Shown here: piece by piece, positions 33,940 through 45,610 of the stretch
How the letters are laid out: every line of letters starts with the position of its first letter
Numbering within the stretch: position 1 is the stretch's first letter
From: Siphonodentalium dalli
Taxonomy: Eukaryota > Mollusca > Scaphopoda > Gadilida > Siphonodentaliidae
DNA: 64,000 bases
Assembly (NCBI GenBank): GCA_032622095.1
Contig: CP136066.1
Coordinates: 91,161,319-91,225,318, forward strand
Reading direction: 5' to 3'
The notes under the pieces: model-generated
Told to the model about the DNA's origin: nothing
Seen by the model: only the letters and a program-made list of their open reading frames with translations
Database searches by the model: none
Position numbers and translations under genes: made by a program

Positions 33940-34085
33940 AATACTTATTAATTGGTTGTTTCCACATTGACCGAGTTATGAGGCCTCGGTCTGTCATATT
34001 AGCCTTCGGCCTGCGGCATCAGGCCAATACGACAGACCTCGGCCTCAAAACTCGGCCAATATGAAAACAACCAATTAATAACATA
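33940..34085. repeat. Palindromic sequence around a GAGGCC core
   Basis: TTAATTGGTTGTTTCCACATTG faces CAATATGAAAACAACCAATTAA (each half given in part), enclosing GAGGCCTCGG and CCTCGGCCTC. It is probably a small foldback repeat. Confidence 0.45.
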
Positions 34086-34549
34086 TATTATTATTACTGA
34101 CACAGCTAAATGAAAGGCATATTATCAAAACATCCTTAGAAATGAATAACATATTACAATGTATAATTTCTGAACTGATCAATGAATCTAAACCAATCCA
34201 GAATCAAGGGTTAACAGGTGACTGAGCAAAATAAAACGATTATAAATGTTACTTTCATATGATCAATTTGAGTATTGTGGTGCCAGCCAGGGGAGGAGCA
34301 ATTGTTCAATAATTTATTCATGCTGAACAATGAAGGCCTCGGCATTTATCATATGCCAAAGCATGCATAAGTCTTGTTGACAAAGGGTGGAATGAACCTT
34401 GTGTACCTATCCTATTGTCGGCCAAGTCCACCATGACTGACATACCCTAGTAACAGTTTATCTCCCCCCTTGGGTAATAATTGTTAGTACATTTTTGTGG
34501 TAACGAGTTTGCCTCCTGCAACATGATGGTATATTTCTGCTATGGTTTT

Positions 34550-34933
34550 TTAACCCTTTACCCAACAAAACGGCCAAAACCGGCCAAATAAAGCTTCAAC
34601 AGCCTAAAATATCTTCGGTCTGTCTCAATAACACCATACAAATATGGATATCATTGGAACCGGCTCCTTGACCACATTGTGATAGTTACAGTTATGCCCT
34701 GTGCCAATGCATTCTCTATGGTCGACTCGCATATATAAGAGAATGCATTGGCCTAAAAAAATATCTTTTTTTAACACTTTTACCATTTTTCTTACATTCT
34801 TTAACAATTTTATAATTTTTAATGTGTTAAGCCAATGCATTCTCTTATATATGCGAGGCGACCTATGGTCGACTCGCATATATAAGAGAATGCATTGGCA
34901 CAGGGCCGTTCTGTTTGTTTGGTAAAGGGTTAA
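34550..34933. mobile_element. piggyBac-like TTAA MITE
   Basis: TTAACCCTTTACCCAACAAA to TTTGGTAAAGGGTTAA, close to the copy at 4204-4493, including AACGGCCAAAACCGGCC near the left end. Confidence 0.8.
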
Positions 34934-35064
34934 TCGTCGACTGTGCACCCATAAATTTTTTACATGACATTGGGCACTGGCAGATTCAATATGTAGTAGA
35001 AGCCTTGCTTCCTTTAGTTTTTCAATGTTCATGGACATAGAGTAATGCTCGAAGTATACCAGTA

Positions 35065-35158
35065 TGACCCTTTAACCACAGCAGAATTATGTGAAATTTT
35101 TCAGGATTTAGTCGGAAATATGGCTTGTTGCCATTCATTGGAAAGCTCTCACTGAGAG
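35065..35158 (+). mobile_element. Mariner-like MITE, left arm fragment (copy 9)
   Basis: CTTTAACCACAGCAGAATTA through GGAAAGCTCTCACTGAGAG. The outer end and the right arm are absent. Confidence 0.7.
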
Positions 35159-35319
35159 TAGAACATAAATCGTACCAAGAAGGACAACTAACTATATCTT
35201 GTTACCAGCCGCAATCACGGCAAACTGCATTTAAACTATAGATTCAACCACGATCTTATTATCGAAATAAACCACTTTATTATGCCTTTATAGGCAAATA
35301 ATATATCCAATATTCAGTT

Positions 35320-35603
35320 TTAACCCTTTGAGTGCCAGGTCCGATTTTTGTATCAACCCATATACCCTGTGCCAATGCATTCTCTTATATATGCGAGTCG
35401 ACCATAGGTCGCCTCACATATATAAGAGAATGCATTGGCCTAACAATTTTTCATCATTTGTTATTATTTTTTACAATTTTTTACAATTTTACGGTAATAA
35501 ATGTTTTTAAATCTAAAAAAAAAAAAATAATAAATAAATAAATTTTTTAGGGCCAATTTTACAGACCGTAAATTAGGGCCGATGAGATCGGCCCCTGGGT
35601 TAA
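35320..35603. mobile_element. TTAA MITE with GAGTGCCAGG end
   Basis: TTAACCCTTTGAGTGCCAGG to GGCCCCTGGGTTAA. The left part matches the copy at 53311. The right end is diverged. Confidence 0.6.
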
Positions 35604-35690
35604 TCTGTATTATATTCACAAAATAACTATTCGAAGTCTTGAAACTGGGATGTATAAAAATGATGTTGTTGTAAAGAGACAGACCATCTT

Positions 35691-35857
35691 TTAACCCGTT
35701 CATGACTGCAGCTTCCTGAAATTTTTCGAAAACCCTGTGCCAATGCATTCTCTTATATATATGAGGCACCCTATGGGAGATGCACATATATAAGAGAATG
35801 CACTGGCACAGGGTCTTTAAAGCTGCACCAGCACATCTCCCGTCATGAAAGGGTTAA
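35691..35857. mobile_element. piggyBac-like TTAA MITE
   Basis: TTAACCCGTTCATGACTGC to CGTCATGAAAGGGTTAA, with one ATTCTCTTATATAT palindrome. Confidence 0.8.
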
Positions 35858-36610
35858 ACGCACACAGACATGGGAGAGAATTCTTTTGTTATTTTGTTTT
35901 GTGGACATATGTGACACTTCACAAGTAAGCCCTTTAGAAGGTCTATATAACATAATTAAGGGTTTGCGTCATTACATTATATAGATTCGCGCATTATACA
36001 TGTACGTCAGTTGTAAAACCCGTAATTTGGTGCGTCCACAACTTACAAGTATAAGCACATATATAAGAGAATGCACTGGCACTGGGTCTATAATGCTGCA
36101 CCAGCACATCTCCCGTCATGAAAGGGTTGAACGCACACAGTGATACATGGGAGAGAATTCTTTTGTTATTTTGTTTTATGGACATATGTGACACTTCACA
36201 AGTAAGCCCTTTAGAAGGTCTATATAACATAATTAAGGGTTTGCGTCATTACATTATATAGATTCGCGCATTATACATGTACGTCAGTTGTAAAACCCGT
36301 AATTTGGTGCGTCCACAACTTACAAGTATAAGCACATATATAAGAGAATGCACTGGCACTGGGTCTATAATGCTGCACCAGCACATCTCCCGTCATGAAA
36401 GGGTTGAACGCACACAGTGATACATGGGAGAGAATTCTTTTGTTATTTTGTTTTATGGACATACATGTATGTGACACTTCACAAGTAAGCCCTTTAGAAG
36501 GTCTATATAACATAATTAAGGGTATGCGTCATTACATTATATAGATTCGCGCATTATACATGTACGTCAGTTGTAAAACCCGTAATTTGGTGCATCCACA
36601 ACTTACAAGT
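35830..36610 (+). repeat. Three tandem copies of a 280-bp unit
   Basis: GATTCGCGCATTATACATG occurs at about 35985, 36262 and 36545, giving spacings near 277 and 283 bp. The units are almost identical. Each contains the right end of a TTAA MITE (CATGAAAGGGTT), so duplication followed that insertion. Confidence 0.75.
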
Positions 36611-37336
36611 CACAATGCTACTGATAGTAAATTCCTTATTTGGTAATAATTAGGAGAAAATACTACAGCGCAACGGAACATTTCCATTGGACTATCCGGT
36701 AGTTCTGTAACATTTTTGATGTTTGTTTCCATAACAAAGCGTACAAATGTGACAATAACATGCAACGTACGCGATATTTATGAAAGATATAAGAACAAAA
36801 TATGTCTATTATATAATATTCTTTCTGTTTACAGCAGTTTTAGCGGATGTGACTATTTTAACAGCTATACCCACAATAAGGCTGCCTGTATCTTTAACAA
36901 CAAGAGAGGTGAAAGCTGCTTGCCAGTTACCTAAATAAAGAATACAATATACATATCTTACATTATAAGCCATTTATTTACACATATCTTCTACATTGGA
37001 TTATATCCCATAATTTCAACATATCAAGAGGTAAAAATGGCCCAAATGTGACTGAGATTCATATAAATTTGACATAGAGCCAGAGAACAATAAAATTTGA
37101 ATAATCAGGAGGCTATAAATCATATGCCATATGCCTCTTACAATAACCCGATTTATATTAAAAAAATGTGGGAGGGGTGATTTCATCTTAGCCTTCCAAA
37201 CTACATCCTACCCCTGCTCAATTTAACTAGCATGCATGACTATACCAATAGTTAAAAAATAAACTTTTAAAACTGCATAAAACGATAAATAAAGTCAATT
37301 ATTTCACATGTTCCACACAGTTAAGTTTAATATCCC

Positions 37337-37577
37337 TTTTAACCTTTTCTATAGTAAACATTGAGGTGTAGTTCCCTTAGGAAATGTTCAGATAATAAGT
37401 CTAACAAACGATCATATTTCTAAACATTTCCCACCAAAGAATATGAAACCTTCTGCATTTGTTTGTATGTCTGTTGTCTGCTTTTATTACCTGAACACCC
37501 CTCCAGATGAATAAAATAGACCATTTCAATGTATAATTTTATTACTGAAGGGAGAATCCATTTAGTATAGAAAGGTT
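37337..37577. repeat. TTAA-type element with TTCTATAGTA ends
   Basis: TTAACCTTTTCTATAGTA faces TTTAGTATAGAAAGGTTT. The AAATGTTCAGATAATAAG and GAATCCATTTAGTA motifs recur at 29940-30045, 31490-31950 and 48770-48960. Confidence 0.5.
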
Positions 37578-38049
37578 TGTTCAGAGGCAATGTTTACCAA
37601 CCAAATGTGATTGTTATGTTTACTATATTAAGTACTATGTTAATTGAAATAGGAATATTGTGCAATGCAAGAGTAGGCAAATTGAATGAACCATTAGTGG
37701 AAATAGAAAAACTCAATTTCGCATTTACTAATTTAAGATGAATCCTACGGTATGTAACATTGGAATTTAGTATAAACAGGAAAGACTTGAGTAATGTTAG
37801 CCCTTCAAAAACTATATACTGCTTGAGTAGTTTATTTACTATATTCACATTCATTTTAACCCTTGCATCAATGAAAGGATTCTTCTGTTATGGTAGAAAT
37901 GTACATAATATCTAGTCTTTAAGAAAGTTATAGATACAAAAGCTACAGAAAGATCCACAGTTCGAAGTAATTATATGACATATATATAGTTGCGAATTTA
38001 TCATGAAAATATTGTTTTTTTTGTTATTTCTTTTGTGATTTTCCTATTA

Positions 38050-38262
38050 CAGTAATGCCGTAAGTAATCGACTCCTTAACCAGAGCAGAATTATGGGTAA
38101 CTCTTCAGGATTTGGTCGGAAATATGGCTTGTTGCCATTCATCGGAAAGCTCTCACTGAGAGCGTTCCGATGAATGGCAACAAGCCATATTTCCAACTAA
38201 ATCCTGAAAAGTTACCCATAATTCTGCTCTGGTTAAGGAGTCGATTACTTAGGGCATTACTG
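38050..38262. mobile_element. Mariner-like MITE, copy 10, with an empty-site paralogue
   Basis: CAGTAATGCCGTAAGTAATC to TTAGGGCATTACTG, 213 bp, flanked by TA. The surrounding sequence is repeated at 41701-42016 without the MITE: CCTATTACATTATG there, against CCTATTA and TACATTATG here. This proves a TA target duplication. Confidence 0.92.
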
Positions 38263-38309
38263 TACATTATGTTCGGATATTTCATCTGAGAATTTCCCAC
38301 TACAGCAAG

Positions 38310-38442
38310 CCTGAGTTTAGTGTGCTTGTAATTTGTAGAATGAGGTCCCGAGAGGGTGAATTCAGTGAATTTATGTGGGATAGCATCACTTAATTCACCC
38401 TCTGGGAACCTCATTCTGTGACAGGCACACTAAACTCAGGCT
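38310..38442. repeat. Foldback element (GCCTGAGTTTAGTGTG family), well preserved
   Basis: AAGCCTGAGTTTAGTGTGCT and AGCACACTAAACTCAGGCTT-like ends bracket arms with AATGAGGTCCCGAGAGGG. Confidence 0.7.
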
Positions 38443-38729
38443 TGCACTAAGTACATAGGGGTGTAACGATTATTTGATAATATTTAAGTCTTATTAGGCC
38501 ACTTGAATTTTAGAAAATAACATATTATATGAATTAGAGTGACAACGGTAAGTCTCATTTCAAGCAGGATATAAAGCATAATCCATTGAACCAAAAGATA
38601 TCTGACAATAACTTTTTAGCATTTCCAATCCCATACATATATACAAAATTCCAAAGTTATGCTTGAGAAACTTGATCAAGTTGACCTCTCAGTAAAATTC
38701 AAAATACTGACTCAGAGAGCCCTAGATTA

Positions 38730-38850
38730 CAGTAATGTCCTAAATAATCGACTCCTTAACCACAGCAGAATTGTGGATAATTTTTCAGGATTTAGTTGGA
38801 AATATGAATTAGAGCTGTGGTTAAGGAGTCGATTATTTAGGGCATTACTG
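38730..38850. mobile_element. Mariner-like MITE, shortened copy 11
   Basis: 121 bp. CAGTAATGTCCTAAATAATC to TTAGGGCATTACTG with TA flanks. The inner right arm is deleted. Confidence 0.8.
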
Positions 38851-39346
38851 TAGCTCTCAAAGCAATGGATTTTCAAAAATTTTAAAGGGGGAGAACCACC
38901 AGACCCCCCCCCCACACCATCATCATGGGGACACCCCCTCCTGTATCTACCCCCACTCAGGCCTTCGGGATATGTCAAAATCATTGCTTGAAAACAGGTG
39001 TCCCCAAAAAGTCCCTGGATCCTCCACTGCATGTATTGGCCTTATCTTCATTTACATACATGTCTACATGTATATCCTATTAACAGATATGTAAATAACT
39101 ATAGATATAGCGCAGTGGACGGATGTGTATAAACTCAGAGATTTTCAATGAATTGGAGATCAACCATTACTCGTGTGACCACACATTGAAGTACAGCATA
39201 CCTTGTAATCAGATAAATGTGGTTTGGTTGACAACTCTGATATTCAGCTGCGATCAGGGGCCAAAACTATAAAACACCCGTCCTTGTAATTTACAAGAAG
39301 GAACAATGTATAATTTCAAGTACTATATTAAATTGAGAAAACTACA

Positions 39347-39422
39347 TGTGGGATAGCATCACTAAAATCATCCTCTGGGGACCTCATTCTGCAAATGACA
39401 GGCACACTAAACTCAGGCTTGA
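39347..39422. repeat. Half of a foldback element (GCCTGAGTTTAGTGTG family)
   Basis: GGGATAGCATCACTAAAATC to CACTAAACTCAGGCTTG. The left arm is missing. Confidence 0.55.
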
Positions 39423-39895
39423 TTATATTCTACATCAGCTTTCAGTATTTGTGATTTTCATAAGTAAGTTTTTATTTATTTCAGATTTTTTTGGGGGTGA
39501 ACAAAATTGTCACATCAGCACCACCTTAACAATTTAGAGGCTGGAGGGGTATCTGTTGGGACAGGTGTCTAACTTAAAAGTCCTACTGCACCAGTCAACT
39601 GCACCCCTCCCCTTGAATTATCCCCAAATATCCAAGTTCTGGAAATCCATTTGCACCCCCCTGCCTCAGGTTGTACATTTTATTAGGTTCTCTCAAGCTG
39701 CAACTGAAATTTAAAACTTGACACCACTCCCCCCAACTGATGATCATTTCAGACCAAAACTTTGGTAGAGACCAGAAAAATAGTCAATTATTGGTCCAAA
39801 AGCAACAAATCTCATATCAAATACCGGTTAGAAAAAATATTTGCCACTATCCACCCCCAACCCAGTAGCCTCATTCCCGGGAATGAGTGGCCCAA

Positions 39896-39982
39896 GTAGA
39901 TAAACTCCAGACATGCCACGACCTTGGAAATGACATTCCAGACATGCCATAACCTTTTTTTGGAAATGACATTCCTTACATA
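39896..39982 (+). repeat. 31-bp minisatellite, edge block
   Basis: Diverged units (TCCAGACATGCCACGACC, GGAAATGACATTCCAGACAT) open the array. Confidence 0.7.
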
Positions 39983-40046
39983 CAGTAATGCCCTAAAAAA
40001 TCAATTCCTTAACCACAGCAAGGAGTCAATTATTAGGGCATAACTG
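39983..40046. mobile_element. Mariner-like MITE reduced to its ends, 64 bp (copy 12)
   Basis: CAGTAATGCCCTAAAAAATC to TTAGGGCATAACTG with TA flanks. Only about 30 bp remain of each end, and it interrupts the minisatellite. Confidence 0.75.
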
Positions 40047-40221
40047 TACTCGACCCTGTGGCAATAACATTCCTGAATTTCCAGACATACTATGACCCTG
40101 GGAATAACATTCCGATCATACTACCACCCTGGCAATGACATTCCAGACATACTGCCTCCCTGCTGAGAATGACATTCCAGACATACTGCCTCCCTGCTGA
40201 GGATGACATTCCGTTCATACT
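40047..40221 (+). repeat. 31-bp minisatellite block
   Basis: About five diverged units with AATGACATTCCAGACATACT and CCTCCCTGCTGA variants. Confidence 0.75.
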
Positions 40222-40709
40222 ATTACTGTGAATGGCTTTAAATTTGTTGGTATAAATTTTCGTGGTTCAGCCATTTATTACTTATTGGTGGGTTCGTAAA
40301 TTTGTGGGTCCGCCCGTACTAACTGTCACCTCCAAACCCCCAATAATAACAATCAAGTCAAACTAATAGAAGTGCAGACAACTCGGCGATCCGTCGGAAA
40401 TTGCACATCCGCACTGTAGGCATATAATTAATTAGCATGTCGAGTGTCCAAGCTTTTGTTAACTATTGAGATGTCAACAACGGGATTGTATTACATTAAC
40501 CTACATAACCTAGGTGAAAGTCACTCTCGTCTCATAACAAAACTACCTCGGCTTTTAATGTACATCGGGTCAATAGAGTTACTAGTACATGTATCTCCCG
40601 CATGACATTCTCAAAATGGTGACCGCGATAGTTTTGAAAATAAACAAATTCGTGGGGTTTTTTAATTTTGTGGTTATCAACAACCATGAAAACCACGAAA
40701 ATTGGACCA
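40222..40709. mobile_element. TIR element (AATTTTCGTGGTT ends) inside the minisatellite
   Basis: AATTTTCGTGGTTCAG near the left end faces AACCACGAAAATT near the right. The minisatellite resumes on both sides, so it is an insertion of about 0.49 kb. No target duplication is clear because the array is repetitive. Confidence 0.6.
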
Positions 40710-41690
40710 CCCTTGGAATGACATTCCAGACATACTACAACCCTGGGAATGTCATTCTGGATATACCATGACTCTGGCAATGACATTACAGACATACTAT
40801 GACTCTGGCCATGACATTCCAGACATACTATGACTCTGGCCATGACATTCCAGACATACCATGATTCTGGCCATGACATTCCAGACATACTATGACTCTG
40901 GCAATGACATTCCAAACATAACATGACTCTTGAAATGACATTCCAGTCATATAACCACCCAGGCAATGACATTCCAGACATACCATGACTCTTGCAATGA
41001 CATTCCAGTCATACAACCACCCAGGCAATGACATTCCAGACATACTGTGACTCTGGCAATGACATTCCAGACATACTATGACTCTGGCAATGACATTCCA
41101 GACATACTATGACTCTTGCAATGACATTCCAGACATACTATGACTCTTGCAATGACATTCCAGACATACTGTGACTCTGGCAATGACATTCCAAACATGC
41201 TATGACTCTGGCAATGACATTCCAAACATGCTATGAATCTGGCAATGACATTCCAGTTATACTATGACTCTGGCAATGACATTCCAAACATTTATGCATA
41301 CTACCACACTGGAATGACATTCCAGACATACTATGACTCTGGCAATGGCATTCCATGACATTTTGCATACTATGAATCTGGCAATGACATTTATGCATAC
41401 TACCAGACTGGATTGTCATTCCAGACATAATATGACTCTGACAATGGCAATGACATTCCAAGACTCTTGCAATGACATTCCAGTCATACAACCACCCAGG
41501 CAATGACATTCCAGACATACTGTTATCTCTGGCAACGACATTCCAAACATGCTATGACTCTGGCAATGACATTCCAGACATACTATGACTCTGGCAATGA
41601 CATTCCAGACATACTATGACTCTGACAATGACATTCCAAACATACGATGACTCTGGCAATGACATTACAAACATGCTATGAACAGTTTGG
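40710..41690 (+). repeat. 31-bp minisatellite, main block
   Basis: About 30 units of ACTCTGGCAATGACATTCC plus AGACATACTATG. Higher-order variants such as TCATACAACCACCCAGG and TTTATGCATACTACC recur. Because 31 is not a multiple of 3, translated frames rotate, which produces the long spurious minus-strand frames. Confidence 0.9.
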
Positions 41691-42021
41691 CACTGAAAGG
41701 GTTAAGAAAGTTATAGATATAAAAGATACAAAAAGATGCACAGTTCGAAGTAATTATATAGCATATATATAGTGGCAAATTTATCATGAAAATATTGGTT
41801 TTTTGGTTATTTATTTTGGTGATTTTCCTATTACATTATGTTTGGTTATTTCTTCGGAGAATTTCCCACTACAGCAAGTCTGAGTTTAGTGTGCTTGTCA
41901 TTTGCAGAATGAGGTCCCCAGAGGGTGAATTCAGTGAATGTATGCGGGATAGCATCACTAAATTCACCCTCTGGGGACCTCATTCTGTGACAGGCACACT
42001 AAACTCAGACTTGCAATCGTA
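41691..42021 (+). repeat. Segment duplicated from 37.9-38.4 kb, lodged in the minisatellite
   Basis: GGCACTGAAAGGGTTAAGAA, then TATAGATATAAAAGATAC to AACTCAGACTTGC matches 37918-38443 but lacks the mariner-like MITE. It ends with a foldback of the GCCTGAGTTTAGTGTG family (41876-42016). Confidence 0.8.
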
Positions 42022-42652
42022 ATGCTATGACTCTGGCAATGACATTCCAGTCATACAACCACCCAGGCAATGATATTCCAGACATACTGTGAATCTGGCA
42101 ATGACATTTATGCATACTACCACACTGGAATGACATTCCAAACATACTATGACTCTGGCAATGGCATTCCATGACTCTTGCAATGACATTCCAGTCATAC
42201 AATCACACAGGCAATGACATTCCAGTCATACAACCACCCAGGCAATGACATTCCAGTCATATAACCACCCAGGCATTGACATTCCAGCCATACTATGACT
42301 CTGGCAATGACATTCCAAACATGGTATGACTCTGGCAATGACATTCCAGACATACTGTGAATCTGGCAATGACATTTATGCATACTACCACACTGGAATG
42401 ACATTCCAAACATACTATGACTCTGGCAATGGCATTCCATGACTCTTGCAATGACATTCCAGTCATACAATCACCCAGGCAATGACATTCCAGTCATACA
42501 ATCACCCAGGCAATGACATTCCAGTCATACAACCACCCAGGCAATGACATTCCAGTCATACAACCACCCAGGCATTGACATTCCAGACATACTACGACTC
42601 TGGCAATGACATTCCAAACATGGTATGACTCTGGCAATGACATTCCAAACAT
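42022..42652 (+). repeat. 31-bp minisatellite block
   Basis: About 20 units, many with ATACAACCACCCAGGCAATG. A larger period is visible: the stretch with CTGTGAATCTGGCAATGACA and TTTATGCATACTACCACACT at 42090-42180 recurs at 42350-42440. Confidence 0.88.
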
Positions 42653-42901
42653 TTTTTTTTTTTCATTTTTTTTTATTCAGATCATTTTTTAAATTTCATC
42701 ATGTGACATTAGTCTTATTCAGTATTGTATAACATTTTCAAATATTTTTAGGTATATATGAACATACATGTATATATGATTAAATGTAATTTGTAGATAT
42801 AAAGTAACAAAATATAAAACACGTAATTTTTTTGTTGTTGTGGATAATCAGTGAATTTGTGAAACGTGGATACCTATGATCACTTATTTCTGAACTGTCC
42901 T

Positions 42902-42942
<41 letters not shown>
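42902..42942 (+). repeat. Run of 41 guanines
   Basis: An uninterrupted G run (C run on the LINE sense strand) in the 3' region of the LINE. The true length could be different because such runs are hard to sequence. Confidence 0.9.
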
Positions 42943-42943
<1 letters not shown>

Positions 42944-43054
42944 AGTTATTAAATCCATATTATGAGCATGTTAGAGTAATAGCTTCACTGAGAAGTAGAT
43001 ATTGCCTTGTTTTCAATTGCTAAGAATTGCTTCCAGAGCTTCCCATCTTTCCCC

Positions 43055-45610
43055 TTATTTTTTACTTCTATCATTCAAGGAATATGTGTTTAGAGTTTCA
43101 ATTCTTTTATAATATTTAAAAAATTCAAGAAGTCCATTTATAGTTGGGTTGGTAGCCCTCATCTTACATGAGTATATAAATTTTCTATACAGCATTGTAC
43201 AGATATCAAGGGTATCATTGGGATGTATATCTCCATGCATACCTAGGACAGTATACTCTGGTTTTAATTCGAATGTAATATCACACTTTTCTTTTAACTT
43301 ATGTTGGAGTTGAAGTAGAACTGATTTTGAAATGGGGCAATCCCAAAAGAGATGTATAATTGTTTCTTTCGTGTTCCCACAAAAAGAGCATAATTCTGTT
43401 TCTGACAGTTTACACTTGAATAATTTTGAATTTGTATAAAGTATGTCTTGATTAATTTTGTATTGAAAACTTATCAGGCCAGTATCATCTGTGATATGAT
43501 ATGGGTTCCTATATATTTGTTTCCAATCCAAATCACATAAAGCTATTCCAAGTCTATTAGACCATTTTTTTTGTATGTGGGAAGGTATTTCAGCATATTG
43601 TCTAAGAATAATTGGGTAAAAAATCTTACATGGTGTTAAGGCATTCCCGAGAATTTCTATTTTTTCTTTTTTAATTGATTCAAGTTTCTCACTATTTCTC
43701 AAACATGCTCTCCATTGGGATGGTATCGCATTCAACAGTCCTTGATAGTGTGTGAAAGGAATTTGTAAATTATAAGTGCTACAGAATGATGGATAGTCTA
43801 AGAGTCCACCATCATCAAGTCATTTATAAAAAATACACCCTGCTTTATCCATTTAGTGTTTAAGAGCATATGATTGTCTATTTTTATATATTTATTCCAA
43901 TAAATGGATTGGGATTGGATGTCTTGTGGGGCTGTGCTGATATCTTGATCTACCAAACTCCAAGCCTGTATAACGCTTTTCCAAAATGGATTAACTTTAT
44001 TTGCCATAATAGTCAGTGCTTCATTTTGAAAGAACGAAAACTTTTGGACCACCAAAGGGCTCCAAGTCATCTAAGATTATATTTTTCCAGCTGGCATTAT
44101 TGGAAGTGTCTAGCAATTTTTGTATCCAGGTCATTTTTAATGCATTTGCAAACGAGTCAATATGTGGAAACTTCAAGCCTCCGTTTTCAATTTCATTTAT
44201 TATAACATTACGTTTAATTTTATCTTTTTTTCCAGACCATAAAAAGCGATAAAAGATTTGTTGGATTTTTAGAGATGTGTCTTTTGAAGGGGGAGGTAGT
44301 ACTGATAGACAGTGAATTAACATTGGAAGTGCAATAGTCTTTATTACTGTTGTTTTTCCAGTAAGACTTAGTTGTCTGAAGGACCAGTCATTCAGTAGAT
44401 TTTCTAGCTTTTTTATTTTTGTCTTGTAATTATTTTCAATGTAGTCGTCATTGAAGAGGTTGAATTCAATACCAAGTATAGTGACCGAATTTGAGTGATT
44501 CCATAGGATATTTTCTTCTGTTGGAATTTCTTCACCACAGCCCCGTTTCGATCCAATCCATAAGACTTGAGGTTTTTGGAAGTTTGCTTTTAGTCCTGTT
44601 ATCTTTGCGAAATTTCGGACTGTATTAAGGGCTTCGTTTAATGAGTGTGAGTCATTCCTGAGGAAGAGGTTCATGTCATCTGCATATTGTGAGACCATGT
44701 ATTCAGTTTTGTTAATTTTTATCCCGTTTATATCTAAATTATTTTTTAAAGATGCGAGTTTCTACCGCTAAAATAAACAGGTAAGGAGAAAGTGGGTCAC
44801 CTTGTCTTACCCCTCTATGTATATCTATCTTGTTAGATAGGTTTCCGTTATTGACAATATAACTGAAAATATCTGTATAAAAGGTTTTTACCCAACCGAT
44901 GATATCTGGTCCAAATTTGTAAAATTTTAAACAATTTTCTAAATAACTCCATTTTAAGGAGTCAAAAGCTTTTTCAAAATCAAGTAGTACTAGTAATCCA
45001 GGTATATCTCTTTGCTCGCATTTTTCTAATAAATCAAATGTAAGCCTTGTTGATTCCCCAATGTAACGCCCTGCTAGAAATCCAAGTTGTGAATCTGCAA
45101 TAAGTTTTGGGAGGACTTTCTTTACCCGATTAGCAATATTAACTGTTGATCCAATTTTAACATCAACATTGAGAAGCGAAATAGGCCCTCCAATTTTTAA
45201 TGTATTCTTTAGGTTTATTGGGTTTTGGCAGACATGTTATAATTCCACATCTTTGCGTGACTGATAATTTTTGTGTACGAAAACCATAGTTCAATGAGTT
45301 AACAACAAATTGCCCCAGATCTTTCCAGAAAAATTTGTAGAATTCTGCTGTATATCCATCTGATCCTAGGGATTTTTCATTTTTTATCTTTTTTAATGAT
45401 GCTGTGCATTGTATTCAGTTAGTTGTCCCTCCAAGGATTCAGTTTCTTGCGTATCCAAGAAATTCAGAAAAGGGTTTTCAACATCAAGAAAATTATTTTC
45501 TTCATCTCCAGCTGTTGGTTCAATCTTTGATTCATATAGATTTTTGTAAAAATTGTGTTGTTCTTCAATTATGTCAGAAAGTTCGGTTATTTCAGATCCA
45601 TCACTTTTAA
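43055..45610 (-). pseudogene. LINE ORF2 remnant: reverse transcriptase and C-terminal domain
   Basis: From the 5' end, the fragments are: a linker with EEQHNFYKNLYES (about 45545); RT motif DFEKAFDSL (about 44960-44985); RGVRQGDPLSPYLF (about 44775-44818); the catalytic YADD (44686-44675); then GGLKFPHIDSFANALKMTW, typical of L1/Tx1-type thumb regions; and a C-terminal CSFC-x8-H-x4-C motif (about 43336-43390). The endonuclease domain is absent through 5' truncation. Several frameshifts (near 45400, 45190, 44850, 44760, 44040 and 43760) break the frame, so it is dead. Motifs are otherwise well kept, which points to a fairly young copy. Family assignment is from motif reading only. Confidence 0.85.

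Larger units (their letters stand above)
42653..45610 (-). mobile_element. 5'-truncated L1/Tx1-like LINE inserted in the minisatellite
   Basis: The element lies on the minus strand with its 3' A-rich tail at 42653-42683. Its 5' end is cut at 45610. GACATTCCAAACAT flanks it on both sides (42639-42652 and 45611-45624), a 14-bp target duplication, and the minisatellite phase continues across when the insert is removed. A 41-G run lies in the 3' region. Confidence 0.9.

Noticed and set aside
40532-42470. Long minus-strand frames with repeated MSGMSLPGWLYDWNVI-like peptides
   Set aside because: They are translations of the 31-bp minisatellite. The unit length is not a multiple of three, so frames rotate, and no promoter, splice sites or known domain support a protein.
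43870-44252. Plus-strand frames of about 78-111 codons within the LINE
   Set aside because: They are antisense shadows of the reverse transcriptase region.
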